A stretch of DNA of 64,000 bases, from assembly GCF_001641125.1 (NCBI RefSeq), contig NZ_LWLP01000001.1:4157828-4221827 (forward strand). Direction: 5' to 3'. Each line of letters starts with the position of its first letter. Positions within the stretch are counted from its first letter, which is position 1. This document shows positions 42,126 through 51,262 of the stretch, in pieces. The notes below the pieces were generated by a model that had not been told where the DNA came from, did no database searches, and saw nothing but the letters and a program-made list of their open reading frames with translations. Source of the stretch: Arthrobacter sp. OY3WO11 (GTDB lineage: Bacteria; Actinomycetota; Actinomycetes; Actinomycetales; Micrococcaceae). Both the position numbers and the translations under genes were made by a program.

Positions 42126-45100
42126 GCTTGGCCCTTTGCGGTGGTTTCGGAGGCGACGCCTTCAGGCTCCTGATCCCGTGCGGAAAGTGTGGCGGAGTCA
42201 TCGCCCGCGAACTCCTGCTCCTCGCCGGGAGTGCGGCCACCCACTGCGGAACGCTGTTCGAAGTGCTCGTCGATTTCGGCACCCAGGCTCCGCAGGACGT
42301 CCAGCACCAGGCCCACCACCACGATGTACACGCCAATATCGAAAATGGTGGAGGTGACGAACTTGATGTCGCCGAACACCGGGAGCCACAGCTCGATGAT
42401 TGCGGTCTGGAACACCTGGCCGCCCAGCAGCAGCGGCACGGCGCCGGAGGCTGCGGCCACAGCCAGCCCGATTCCCAGCAGGGCACCGGCGCTGACCGGG
42501 GTGGCCTCGCGGAGCTCAAACCGTCCCCCGGCCAGGTAGCGGATGGTCAGGGCCAGGCCGGCTGTCAGGCCGCCGGCGAAGCCGCCGCCGGGAAGGTTGT
42601 GGCCGGCCAGCAGGAGGTACAGCGAGAACATGATCATGGAGTGGAAGATCAGCCGGGTGACCACCTCGAAAATGATGGACCGGCGTTCGGGGGCCAAAGT
42701 CCGGCCGGCCACGATCCACGCATCCCGGGCAGGCGCCGCGAACTTCCGGCTCACGGCCAGCGCCGCCGCGTCCCGGCTGCCGGGATCGACGCCCCGGTGG
42801 CGGCCCACGGTTCCTTCCGCAACCGTGGCGGAGTTCAGGATCCGGTCGCCGCGTCCGCGGACGAAGATGAGGCTCGCCACGCCGGTAGCTGCCAGCGCGA
42901 GGACGGTGATTTCACCGAAGGTGTCCCAGGCGCGGATGTCCACGAGCGTCACATTGACGATGTTGAGTCCCCCGCCGCCCTCATACGCGAGCCGCGGGAA
43001 TTCCAGGGACACGGGCGTTGCTATCCGTGCTCCCATGGCGTAAATCGCGGCGAACACCATGGTGACGCCGAAGCCCAGTCCGATGATCACGCGCACCACC
43101 CGGTATTTGCCGCCGGTCCGGTCGCGGAGCTCGGGCGGCAGGCTGCGCATCGCCAGCACGAAAGCCACCAGGATGATGGTTTCCACCAGCATCTGCGTCA
43201 GTGCCAGGTCCGGGGCACCCTGGAGCGCGAACATCAGGGCAATGCCGTAACCGGTGACGGAAACCATCAGGACAGCGAGGAACCGCTTGTTGGCTTTGAC
43301 GGCCGCCAGGGCGCCGATCACGATGCCCGCACCCACCACGATCTGGAGCGGGGAACCGGGGTCAACCAGGTAGATCCCGTCCGGAAGCGGCTTGCCGGTC
43401 ACCAGGATCACGGACAGGGGCAGGATAAACGCGACGCTGAGGATGACAGCCAGGTAGTAGTACAGCGAACCGCGCTGCGTGCGTCCGGTGATCCACACCG
43501 CTGCGTCGTCCAGCCCGCCGATGGTGTATTGGTACGCCTTGTCCCCGTCCACCCACGGCGGGACCAGGGACTGTGCCCGCGAAACCGCGTCGCGGCCAAA
43601 GTACATCGCCAGGCCCAGCGCGAACGTGAGGGCCGTCAGGCCCAGCGCCGGCGTGAAGCCGTGCCACAGCGCAAGGTAACCTGCCTGCTCAGCGGCCGTC
43701 CCGGCGTCGGGAGCGGTGGAGGCGAACAGGGCGGCGTACGGCTGGATCCAGGCGTCGACGGGTGCCGGCCACAGCCCGTAGACGATGGTCAAAAAGCTGA
43801 GGATTGCGGGCGCGGCAAGGAAAGAGGGACTGATGGCTTTGAAGGGCGTGGGCTCCACGCCGGGCTTGACGGCAAAGGCGCCCCACATGAAGCGCGCACT
43901 GTAGGCGAAGGTGAGGATGGATCCCAGGACCAGCCCGGCCAGGACCACCATGCCCCACGGGCTGGCTGCGTCGTCTCCTGCGTGGTGGACGAAGGACTCC
44001 AGCACCGATTCCTTGGCCACGAACCCGGCCAGCGGGGGAATTCCGGCCATGGACGCGGCGCCGATGGCGGCAACCACTCCGAGCGCGCGGGAGGAGCGGA
44101 ACACGCCGGAAAGCTTGCGGACGTCGCGCGTTCCTGACTGGTGGTCGATGATGCCCACCACCAGGAACAGGGTGGCCTTGAACAGTCCATGGGCCAGGAG
44201 CATCGCGAGCCCTGCGAGCGCCGCGTCCGGCGTGCCCAGGCCCACCACCATGGTGAGGAAGCCCAGCTGGCTGACGGTGCCGTAGGCGAGGATGAGCTTG
44301 ATGTCGCTCTGGCGCAGCGCCCGGTAGCCGCCCACAAGCATGGTGGCCAGGCCAAGGCCCAGCACCACCGGCTGCCAATACGCCGTTTCGGAGAACCCGG
44401 GCGCCAGCCTGGCAACCAGGTAGATACCGGCTTTGACCATCGCAGCGGCGTGCAGGTAGGCGCTGACCGGCGTGGGTGCGGCCATGGCGCCGGGGAGCCA
44501 GAAGTGGAACGGGACCAGGGCGGACTTGGTAATGGCGCCCACCAGGATAAGTACGACGGCGGCGCTCACCATGGAGCCGGAGGCTCCACTTGCCAGTGCG
44601 GGCGCCTGCTCCAGGATGCTGGAGATACGGTAGGTGCCGGCTATATGGCCCAGCATGATGAGTCCCACCAGCATGGCCAGCCCGCCCGCAGTGGTGACCA
44701 TGAGCGCCTGCAAAGCGGACCGTCGCGCAGCCAGCCTGGTGCGGGCGAATCCGATCAGGAGGTAGGACAGGATGGTGGTGAGTTCCCAGAAAATGAACAG
44801 CAGCAGCAGGTCGTCCGCCGCCACCAGTCCGAACATGGCGCCCGCAAAGGCCAGCAGCTGCGCACCGAAGGCACCGAGGTCCTGGTCTTTTTTCTTGAAG
44901 TACCTGGCGCAATAGACCAACACCAGCGAGCCGACGCCCAGTACCAGCAGGGACATGACCCAGGCCAGCGCGTCCATGCGGAAGGCAAGTTCGAGTTGGA
45001 GCCCGGGAATCCAGGCGACAGTTTCGCTGATGGACCCCGTTCCGGCGTAGACCGGACCATGCTGCAGCAGGAGCCAAACGAAGGATGCGGCAGGAACAGC

Positions 45101-45193
45101 TGCCAGTGCGTAGAACGCGTTGCGGCCCCAGGCCCTGAAGAGGAACGGCGCCAGGACAGCCACCGAAAAGTGCACGGCAAGGACTGTTATCAC
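42122..45193 (-). CDS. mrpA: Mrp antiporter subunit A fused to subunit B
   Basis: 1023 residues. Residues 1-760 are MrpA, NuoL-like, with FAGAMFGLVAADDLLLLFIFWELTTILSYLLIG, SALVPFHFWLPGAMAAPTPVSAYLHAAAMVKAGIYLVARL and LAYGTVSQLGFLTMVVG. The C-terminal part (about 860-985) is MrpB-like: FEVVTRLIFHSMIMFSLYLLLAGHNLPGGGFAGGLTAGLAL. No separate mrpB exists, so the fusion supplies it. GTG start with GGAG 7 nt upstream. Head of mrpA(B)CDEFG, exchanging Na+ for H+. Confidence 0.93.
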   Translation of the reverse strand: MITVLAVHFSVAVLAPFLFRAWGRNAFYALAAVPAASFVWLLLQHGPVYAGTGSISETVAWIPGLQLELAFRMDALAWVMSLLVLGVGSLVLVYCARYFKKKDQDLGAFGAQLLAFAGAMFGLVAADDLLLLFIFWELTTILSYLLIGFARTRLAARRSALQALMVTTAGGLAMLVGLIMLGHIAGTYRISSILEQAPALASGASGSMVSAAVVLILVGAITKSALVPFHFWLPGAMAAPTPVSAYLHAAAMVKAGIYLVARLAPGFSETAYWQPVVLGLGLATMLVGGYRALRQSDIKLILAYGTVSQLGFLTMVVGLGTPDAALAGLAMLLAHGLFKATLFLVVGIIDHQSGTRDVRKLSGVFRSSRALGVVAAIGAASMAGIPPLAGFVAKESVLESFVHHAGDDAASPWGMVVLAGLVLGSILTFAYSARFMWGAFAVKPGVEPTPFKAISPSFLAAPAILSFLTIVYGLWPAPVDAWIQPYAALFASTAPDAGTAAEQAGYLALWHGFTPALGLTALTFALGLAMYFGRDAVSRAQSLVPPWVDGDKAYQYTIGGLDDAAVWITGRTQRGSLYYYLAVILSVAFILPLSVILVTGKPLPDGIYLVDPGSPLQIVVGAGIVIGALAAVKANKRFLAVLMVSVTGYGIALMFALQGAPDLALTQMLVETIILVAFVLAMRSLPPELRDRTGGKYRVVRVIIGLGFGVTMVFAAIYAMGARIATPVSLEFPRLAYEGGGGLNIVNVTLVDIRAWDTFGEITVLALAATGVASLIFVRGRGDRILNSATVAEGTVGRHRGVDPGSRDAAALAVSRKFAAPARDAWIVAGRTLAPERRSIIFEVVTRLIFHSMIMFSLYLLLAGHNLPGGGFAGGLTAGLALTIRYLAGGRFELREATPVSAGALLGIGLAVAAASGAVPLLLGGQVFQTAIIELWLPVFGDIKFVTSTIFDIGVYIVVVGLVLDVLRSLGAEIDEHFEQRSAVGGRTPGEEQEFAGDDSATLSARDQEPEGVASETTAKGQA

Positions 45194-45388
45194 TGGTATC
45201 TCCGCAACGTCAGGGATTCGATTGTCAAAGTTGGAGCAGGCGGTTCATTCGTTAGGTCCGGGAGGGCCCAGTTTATCAAGGCCCAGGCGCCCGCCCCGCC
45301 CCTTAGGGCGCCGCGCCCGGCGTGGGGCCCGGTATCGACGGGGGTTCGCTCCGCCTCCTGTTCGCCACGGGCGGATACGATGCATCCT

Positions 45389-46792
45389 ATGAACAGCGCC
45401 AGCGCTCCAGGGGCAACGCAGCCGTCCTCGGAACTTGAGTCCGGGAACCAGCGCACCAGCAAAGGCCGCATCCTGGCGTGGGCTTCATGGGACTGGGGGT
45501 CCGCAGCCTTCAACGCCGTCATGACCACATTCGTCTTCACCGTCTACCTCACCTCCAACGCCTTCGGCGGCGAGGACCAGGCCTCGGCGGTCCTGGGCGG
45601 TGCGCTGGCAGTTGCCGGCCTGGCGATTGCCCTGCTGGCTCCTGTCACCGGCCAGCGCTCCGACGCAGGCGGCCGGCGCAAGCTGTGGCTGGGAGTCAAC
45701 ACAGCCGCCGTCGCCATCCTCACTGCACTGTGCTTCTTCGTCTTCCCGCGGCCGGAATTCCTGCTGCTCGGAGTGTCCCTGATAGCCCTCGGCAACGTGT
45801 TCTTCGAGTTCGCGGGCGTCAATTACAACGCCATGCTCGCCCAGATCTCCACGCCGCGGAACATCGGCAAGGTCAGCGGATTCGGCTGGGGGGCGGGCTA
45901 CCTTGGCGGCATCGTTGCCCTGCTGATCGTCCTCCAGCTGTTCGTCCAGCCCAGCTTCGACTGGTTCGGCGCGTCCACCGAGGACAGCCTGAACATCCGG
46001 CTGGTGGCTGTTTTCTCGGCCCTCTGGTTCTTTGTTTTCGCCCTTCCCGTGCTGTTTGCCGTGCCCGAGCTTCCCCGCGCCTCCCACGCGAAGCGGTTGG
46101 GCCTGCTGGCCAGCTACGGGCTGCTGGCCCGCCGGATCAAGGCCATCTACGCCACCAGCCCGCACACCATCTATTTCCTGCTGGCCAGCGCAGTCTTCCG
46201 GGACGGACTGGCCGCCGTCTTTACCTTCGGCGGGATCATCGCTGCCGGAACCTTTGGCTTTGAGCTGTCCGAAGTCATTTTCTTCGCCATCTTCGGCAAC
46301 GTCGTGGCCGCAGTGGGCGCAGTGCTTGGCGGCCTGCTGGATGACCGGATCGGCCCCAAGCGGGTGATCATCGGCTCGCTGGTGGGCCTCCTGGTTGCGG
46401 GCAGCGTCATCCTGGTGCTCGGCAACGGCGACTACACCTTCCTGGGCGTGGCCTGGGCCGGCAGCACCACTTTCTGGGTGTTCGGGCTTTTCCTGTGCCT
46501 GTTCGTGGGGCCCGCCCAGGCGTCATCGCGCGCCTACCTGGCCAGGCTGGCCCCGCACGGCGAGTCCGGCGAACTCTTCGGCCTCTACGCCACCACCGGC
46601 CGCGCCGTCAGTTTCCTGGCGCCAACGCTCTTCACCCTCAGCATCACCCTTGCGGCGCCGCTGGTGGCGCCCGGCGAGGCGCAGCGATGGGGCATTCTGG
46701 GCATCATGGTGGTGCTGCTGGCCGGACTGCTGGTCCTGCTGCCCGTCAAGTCGCCGGACCAGGCGTCCATCGCCGTCGTGCCTGCCGCCTGA
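45389..46792 (+). CDS. MFS transporter, UMF1/YxiO type
   Basis: 467-residue carrier with 12 predicted helices. The N-terminal AWASWDWGSAAFNAVMTTFVFTVYL motif and the middle GVNYNAMLAQISTPRNIGKVSGFGWGAGYLGGI block are hallmarks of the Atg22/UMF1 branch, which exports amino acids or unknown solutes. Start at ATG 45389 has TACGAT 7 nt before it; an ATG nine bases earlier overlaps that hexamer. Divergent from the Mrp operon, 195 nt apart; nothing else seen in that space. Confidence 0.87.
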   Translation: MNSASAPGATQPSSELESGNQRTSKGRILAWASWDWGSAAFNAVMTTFVFTVYLTSNAFGGEDQASAVLGGALAVAGLAIALLAPVTGQRSDAGGRRKLWLGVNTAAVAILTALCFFVFPRPEFLLLGVSLIALGNVFFEFAGVNYNAMLAQISTPRNIGKVSGFGWGAGYLGGIVALLIVLQLFVQPSFDWFGASTEDSLNIRLVAVFSALWFFVFALPVLFAVPELPRASHAKRLGLLASYGLLARRIKAIYATSPHTIYFLLASAVFRDGLAAVFTFGGIIAAGTFGFELSEVIFFAIFGNVVAAVGAVLGGLLDDRIGPKRVIIGSLVGLLVAGSVILVLGNGDYTFLGVAWAGSTTFWVFGLFLCLFVGPAQASSRAYLARLAPHGESGELFGLYATTGRAVSFLAPTLFTLSITLAAPLVAPGEAQRWGILGIMVVLLAGLLVLLPVKSPDQASIAVVPAA

Positions 46793-46830
46793 CTAGCCGC
46801 AGATTTCCGTGAGGCTTCGCCGCCAACCTC

Positions 46831-46877
46831 TTGACGCTTCATGTTATCGATCACATAATTGTGATCGATAACATGAA
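46831..46877 (+). promoter_or_regulatory. Promoter with twin LacI operators
   Basis: TTGACG (46831-46836), 17-nt spacer, CATAAT (46854-46859). A 40-bp palindrome (46838-46877, 18-bp perfect arms) overlies it and contains two 14-bp LacI-type sites TGTTATCGATCACA and TGTGATCGATAACA, centres 18 bp apart, one in the spacer and one just after -10. Confidence 0.85.
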
Positions 46878-46900
46878 TCCTTTCAATGACGAGGAGCACC

Positions 46901-48001
46901 ATGACCCAGGCCCAACATCGCCCCCGCGCAGGAATTATCGGCACCGGCGGCATCGCCCATGCGCATGCGGAAGCCCTGAAGCTGGCGGGCGCAGAGCTCG
47001 TGGTGGCGGTGGATATCGATCCCGGCAGGGCAACAGAATTCGCGCAAAAGGTGGGTGTCGCCCGGACCGCCCCCACCCTGGCCGCCGCAGCGGAAGCCGG
47101 ACTCGACCTGGTCGCCGTCTGCACGCCGCCGTCGTCACACGCCCCCCTGGCCCTGGAAGCCATGGCGCTGGGCATGGACGTGGTCTTGGAGAAGCCGCCC
47201 GCCCTGTCGCTCCGGCAGCTGCGGGAGCTGCAGGAAGCGGAACGCGCCACGGGCAGGCGGGTGAGCTGCATCTTCCAGCACCGCTTCGGTACCGGCGCCC
47301 GCAAGCTGGCGAACCTGCAGGAGTCCGGAGCCCTGGGCAGCCCGCTCACCGGATTCTGCAACACCCTCTGGTTCCGGGACCAGGCATACTTTGACGTTCC
47401 GTGGCGCGGCCAGTGGGACATTGAGGGCGGCGGGCCCACCATGGGACACGGCATCCACCAGTTCGACCTCCTTCTCCACCTGTGGGGCCCCTGGCAGGAA
47501 GTGACTGCGTTCGCCGGAAAGCTTGCCCGCCGGACCGAAACAGAGGACGTCTCCACCGCAATCGTCCGGTTCGAGTCCGGCGCCTTGAGCACCGTCATCA
47601 ACTCCGTGATCTCGCCCCGGGAAACCTCCCAGCTGCGGTTCGACTACGAGCACGCCACCGCGGAACTGGACCACCTCTACGGCTACGACGACTCAAACTG
47701 GCGCTTCACCCCGGCACCCGGCCACGAGCACCTTGCCGCTGCGTGGACTGACGGCCCGGCCGGCACCCCCAGCGGCCATACCGCACAATATGCCCGGATC
47801 ATCGAGGCCGTCAGCGCCGGGACCGTTCCGCCCGTCACGCTTGCTGACGCCTACCCCACCATGGAGCTCGCCGCAGCCATCTACGCCTCCGCCATCACCG
47901 GCAAGACCGTCCGCCGCGGCGGCATCACCGAAGGAAACCCGTTCTTTGACCGTGCCGATGGCCGGCTGGAACCCTGGACACTGGAAAAGAGCCCCGCATG
48001 A
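46901..48001 (+). CDS. Gfo/Idh/MocA-family oxidoreductase
   Basis: 366-residue NAD(P)-dependent sugar or inositol dehydrogenase. Rossmann start AGIIGTGGIAHAHAEALKLAGAELVVAVDID; EKPPALSLRQLRELQEAE carries the family's EKP motif; the later GGGPTMGHGIHQFDLLLHLWGPWQEV holds the catalytic His region. Substrate unknown. The ATG at 46901 follows GAGGAG by 5 nt, so the start 15 bases earlier is rejected. First gene of a four-gene coupled operon controlled by the LacI operator just upstream. Confidence 0.88.
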   Translation: MTQAQHRPRAGIIGTGGIAHAHAEALKLAGAELVVAVDIDPGRATEFAQKVGVARTAPTLAAAAEAGLDLVAVCTPPSSHAPLALEAMALGMDVVLEKPPALSLRQLRELQEAERATGRRVSCIFQHRFGTGARKLANLQESGALGSPLTGFCNTLWFRDQAYFDVPWRGQWDIEGGGPTMGHGIHQFDLLLHLWGPWQEVTAFAGKLARRTETEDVSTAIVRFESGALSTVINSVISPRETSQLRFDYEHATAELDHLYGYDDSNWRFTPAPGHEHLAAAWTDGPAGTPSGHTAQYARIIEAVSAGTVPPVTLADAYPTMELAAAIYASAITGKTVRRGGITEGNPFFDRADGRLEPWTLEKSPA

Positions 48002-48966
48002 GCCACGCCGCCACAACAAGTGCTGCCCCAGCCCCCGCACGCCAGCTCAGCTGGACGGACGACGGCGCCGCCGTCGAAATCTCACTGGACGGCGTGTCCG
48101 TCCTTACCTACACCTACGCCGCCGACGATTCCCAGGCGGAATCACCCCGGCCCTACTTCCATCCGGTCCGCACCCCTGGAGGCGACCTGGTGAGCGCCTA
48201 CCGCCCGCACGACCATGTGTGGCACAAGGGCATCGCCTGGTCCCTGCCGCACCTTGGCCCGGACAACTTCTGGGGCGGCCCCAGCTACCGGCGCGGCAAG
48301 GACTACCAGTGGCTGCCCAACAACGGCGCCATGCGGCACCTGGAAACCGCCAAGGCAGCGGACGACGACGGCACGTTCAGGTTCGCGCATAGGCTGCAGT
48401 GGATCACCCAGCAGGGATCGCTCGTGGTGGAGGAGGATAGGTCCTTCCGTGTGGTGCCTGGGACGGACGCCAGCTACATCCTTGTGTTCGACACCGCCAT
48501 GACCAACGTGTCCGGCGAGGACATCCACATCGGCTCCCCCACCACGGAGGGCCGTGAGAACGCAGGGTACGGCGGACTGTTCTGGCGCGGCCCCCGCTCC
48601 TTCGCAGGCGGAACCATCATGGGACCCGGCGGCGCCACTGGCGAGCAGCTCCGCGGCCAGCGGGCCCCCTGGCTTTCCTTCGTAGGGCAGCATGACGAAA
48701 CATGCCGCTATTCAACGCTGGTGATGGTGGACGATCCCGGCAGCGTACATCCGGAGCCGGAGTGGTTCGCCCGGTCGGAACCGTTTGCCTGCATGGGCCC
48801 CGCCCCCTTCTTCAGCAAGGAAACCCTGTTCCAGGCAGGAGCCACCCTCCGTTTCCGGTACGGCGTGGTTGTTGCGGACGGCGCATCGGACCAGGGCAGG
48901 GCGGAAGCACTGGCAACGGCCGCACGTGGCGTACTGGCTGCGCTGGCGTCCCCGGCAGGGAAATGA
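47998..48966 (+). CDS. DUF6807 (PmoA-like) protein
   Basis: 322 residues. Features of the PmoA/DUF6807 family: RPYFHPVRTPGGDLVSAYRPHDHVWHKGIAWSLPHL, ENAGYGGLFWRGPRSFAGG and GPAPFFSKETLFQAGATLRFRYGVVVADG. The fold is beta-rich. Despite the name it is linked mainly to carbohydrate operons. No signal peptide. Overlaps the dehydrogenase by ATGA and is overlapped by the cupin gene. Confidence 0.8.
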   Translation: MSHAATTSAAPAPARQLSWTDDGAAVEISLDGVSVLTYTYAADDSQAESPRPYFHPVRTPGGDLVSAYRPHDHVWHKGIAWSLPHLGPDNFWGGPSYRRGKDYQWLPNNGAMRHLETAKAADDDGTFRFAHRLQWITQQGSLVVEEDRSFRVVPGTDASYILVFDTAMTNVSGEDIHIGSPTTEGRENAGYGGLFWRGPRSFAGGTIMGPGGATGEQLRGQRAPWLSFVGQHDETCRYSTLVMVDDPGSVHPEPEWFARSEPFACMGPAPFFSKETLFQAGATLRFRYGVVVADGASDQGRAEALATAARGVLAALASPAGK

Positions 48967-49721
48967 ACGGCCAGCCGGTGAACAGCCTGATGCCGCCCCC
49001 TCCGGTGCCGGGATTTCCCGGCGGCACTGCAGTCAGCAGGCTCCGGGTGTATGACTGGGAATCCGCCGACGGTCTGTGCGGCGGCTCCCCGCACCTCCAC
49101 ACGGTGTCCTCCGAGGCGTACGTGGTCACGGCCGGCGCGGGAGAGGTACACACCATTTCGATGGCAGGCGTCCAGCAACACCGGCTGGCAGCCGGATCCC
49201 TGGTGTGGTTCAGTCCCGGCACCGTCCACCGGCTGGTGAACGCGGGCGGCCTCGCGCTCAATGTGATCATGTCCAACGCTGGGCTGCCCGAGGCCGGAGA
49301 CGCCGTCCTGACGTTTCCCCGCCGCATCCTCCAGGACCCGGCACTGTACGCGGCGAACGCCGTCCTGCCCCGGGATGCGGACGAAAGTGACGTTGCAGGG
49401 GCAGCGCGGAGACGGCGCGACCTCGCCCTGGAAGGATACGCCGAACTGCATACATCCGTGTTGCGGGACGGCACTCCGGCGCTCCAGGAGTTCCACCGCG
49501 CGGCCGCCCGCCTGGTCCGCCCGCGCATCGGGCACTGGAAGGATCTCTGGTCAGCCAACGTCCAGAGCCAGGTAAAGGAAACCGAGCGAGCACTCCGCGA
49601 TCTGGCAGACGGCTCAGCCACGACATTGGCGGGCGCAGCAGTAGCCAGTGCCGAAGAGCGCGCGGGCGAGGGGTTTGGCATGTGCGGGCGCCTCACCACG
49701 TGGGAGGATGCCCGGCTGTGA
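48963..49721 (+). CDS. Cupin-domain protein
   Basis: 252 residues. Small beta-barrel cupin at about 25-110: GSPHLHTVSSEAYVVTAGAGEVHTIS (first metal-binding block with H-x-H) and GSLVWFSPGTVHRLVNAGGLALNVIMSNAG (second, with His), then a helical C-terminal part rich in Arg/Ala/Glu. May be a sugar isomerase, dioxygenase or sensor; unknown. Overlaps DUF6807 (ATGA) and the LacI gene (GTGA). Confidence 0.8.
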   Translation: MNGQPVNSLMPPPPVPGFPGGTAVSRLRVYDWESADGLCGGSPHLHTVSSEAYVVTAGAGEVHTISMAGVQQHRLAAGSLVWFSPGTVHRLVNAGGLALNVIMSNAGLPEAGDAVLTFPRRILQDPALYAANAVLPRDADESDVAGAARRRRDLALEGYAELHTSVLRDGTPALQEFHRAAARLVRPRIGHWKDLWSANVQSQVKETERALRDLADGSATTLAGAAVASAEERAGEGFGMCGRLTTWEDARL

Positions 49722-50764
49722 CACAATCCCCCGCCGAGGCCCGGCCGCCTGCCCGCGCAGCCACGATCTACGAGGTGGCGCGGCTGGCCGGCGTCTCGCA
49801 CCAGACTGTCTCCCGGTACATGGCTGACCGCACCAAGCTCAGGGCCTCCACATCGGAGAAAGTGGAACAGGCCATGGCGGAACTGAACTACTCGCCCAAC
49901 CTCACCGCCCGTTCGCTGCGGACCAAGGCTGCATACCGGCTCCTGGCGCTGGTGCCCGGATCCTCGCCGTACTTTCCATCCCGGATGCTCAACGGCGCGG
50001 CCGCAACAGCCCGGGAAGCCGGATACCACCTGGACGTCGTCGCCCTGGAAGGGGCCGGTCCGGAGCGGACGGAGCGGCTCCGCCGGATCCTGGACGGCGG
50101 GCCTTTTGCGGGGGCCCTGTCCTTCGTGCCCATTTCCGGGACGGACCTCCTCCAGGCGCAGGAACGGATCCCCGTGGTGGTGGCCGGAGAGTATGACGAC
50201 AAGATGCGTGGCCAGGGCCGTATTTCGGACGGCTCTGCGGCGCAGGCCATCGTGGAGCACCTTGCTGGCCTGGGCCACCGGCGGATCGCCCACATCGCGG
50301 GCCCGCAGGAATGGCCCGCGGCCCGCAACCGCCTTGCCGTTTACCGCAAGGCCGTGCACGACGCCGGGCTGGAGGACGGCGGGGTGGCCGAAGCGGAGTG
50401 GAGCGCAGCCTCCGGATACGCCGCCGCGAAGGCACTCCTGGCCCATCCCTCCTTCACTGCCATCTTTGCCGCGAACGACCACCTGGCCATCGGGGCCATC
50501 CGGGCCCTCCACGACCAGGGCCTCCAGGTTCCCGCCGATATCAGCGTCGTCGGATGGGACGACCATCCAGAATCCGCGTTCCTGGTCCCGTCCCTGACCA
50601 CCGTCCACATGGACCTGGAGGCCCAGGGCAGCCGCACCATGGAGCAACTGCTGGCCGCGCTGAACCCGGGAAGCACGCCCCCTCCTGAGCCCGGCCCCGC
50701 GGGCATGCGGCTGGTCCTGCGGGAATCCTCGGGGCCCGCCCCCAACCAAGGCCAGGCAGACTAG
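49718..50764 (+). CDS. LacI-family transcriptional regulator
   Basis: 348 residues. N-terminal HTH ATIYEVARLAGVSHQTVSRYM with hinge AELNYSPNLTARSLRTKAAYRL, then a periplasmic-binding-like sensor domain ending FTAIFAANDHLAIGAIRALHDQGLQVPADISVVGWDDHPES. GTG start overlapping the cupin stop, with GGAGG 11 nt before. It is the last gene of the operon, so it probably represses its own transcription through the twin operator upstream of the dehydrogenase. Confidence 0.9.
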   Translation: MTQSPAEARPPARAATIYEVARLAGVSHQTVSRYMADRTKLRASTSEKVEQAMAELNYSPNLTARSLRTKAAYRLLALVPGSSPYFPSRMLNGAAATAREAGYHLDVVALEGAGPERTERLRRILDGGPFAGALSFVPISGTDLLQAQERIPVVVAGEYDDKMRGQGRISDGSAAQAIVEHLAGLGHRRIAHIAGPQEWPAARNRLAVYRKAVHDAGLEDGGVAEAEWSAASGYAAAKALLAHPSFTAIFAANDHLAIGAIRALHDQGLQVPADISVVGWDDHPESAFLVPSLTTVHMDLEAQGSRTMEQLLAALNPGSTPPPEPGPAGMRLVLRESSGPAPNQGQAD

Positions 50765-50773
50765 TCTGGAACC

Positions 50774-51256
50774 ATGAACGTGGACGAAACCAACCTTCCC
50801 GGCCTGGGCCGGCGCAAGGATTTCATGACCGCCTCAGGCCGCCGGATCGGCGTAGTGGAGCGGCGCGAGGGCCAGACCGAACTCATCGTCTCGGCCTGGG
50901 ATGATCCGGACACCTGCCAGGCATCCATACCCCTCACCACCGAGGAAGCAGCCACCCTCGGCAATCTCCTGGGCGGGCAGCACCTGGCCATGAAACTCAC
51001 AGAGGAGCACAAGGACGTCCCGGGAATCGTCACCCGGCAGTTCTCAATCGCTCCCGGTTCCCCTTTCCAGAACCAGCCCATGGGCAAGGCCTGCATCCGT
51101 ACCCGGTGCGGTGTCTCCATTGTGGCGATCATGCGCGAGGGCGAGGTGCTCCCGTCGCCGGGACCCGACGTCGTGCTTCACTCCGGTGACCTGCTGGTGG
51201 CAGTCGGTACCCAGGAAGGCCTCGACGCGGCGGCCGATATCCTGCGTCGCGGATAA
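50774..51256 (+). CDS. Cation/proton antiporter regulatory subunit (KhtT-like, TrkA-C)
   Basis: 160 residues. N-terminal unknown part (residues 1-85) and a TrkA-C ligand-binding domain (about 90-158: FSIAPGSPFQNQPMGKACIRTRCGVSIVAIMREGEVLPSPGPDVVLHSGDLLVAVGTQEGLDAAADIL). It would sense nucleotides and gate the antiporter encoded 6 nt downstream. TAGTCT 6 nt before ATG suggests a leaderless start. Confidence 0.85.
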   Translation: MNVDETNLPGLGRRKDFMTASGRRIGVVERREGQTELIVSAWDDPDTCQASIPLTTEEAATLGNLLGGQHLAMKLTEEHKDVPGIVTRQFSIAPGSPFQNQPMGKACIRTRCGVSIVAIMREGEVLPSPGPDVVLHSGDLLVAVGTQEGLDAAADILRRG

Positions 51257-51262
51257 GTCGGC

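Noticed and set aside
42128..44137. 669-codon plus-strand frame over mrpA
   Set aside because: Antisense shadow; composition Gly/Gln/His-rich without domains.
48812..50749. 645-codon minus-strand frame over the cupin and LacI genes
   Set aside because: Shadow of overlapping, motif-supported genes.
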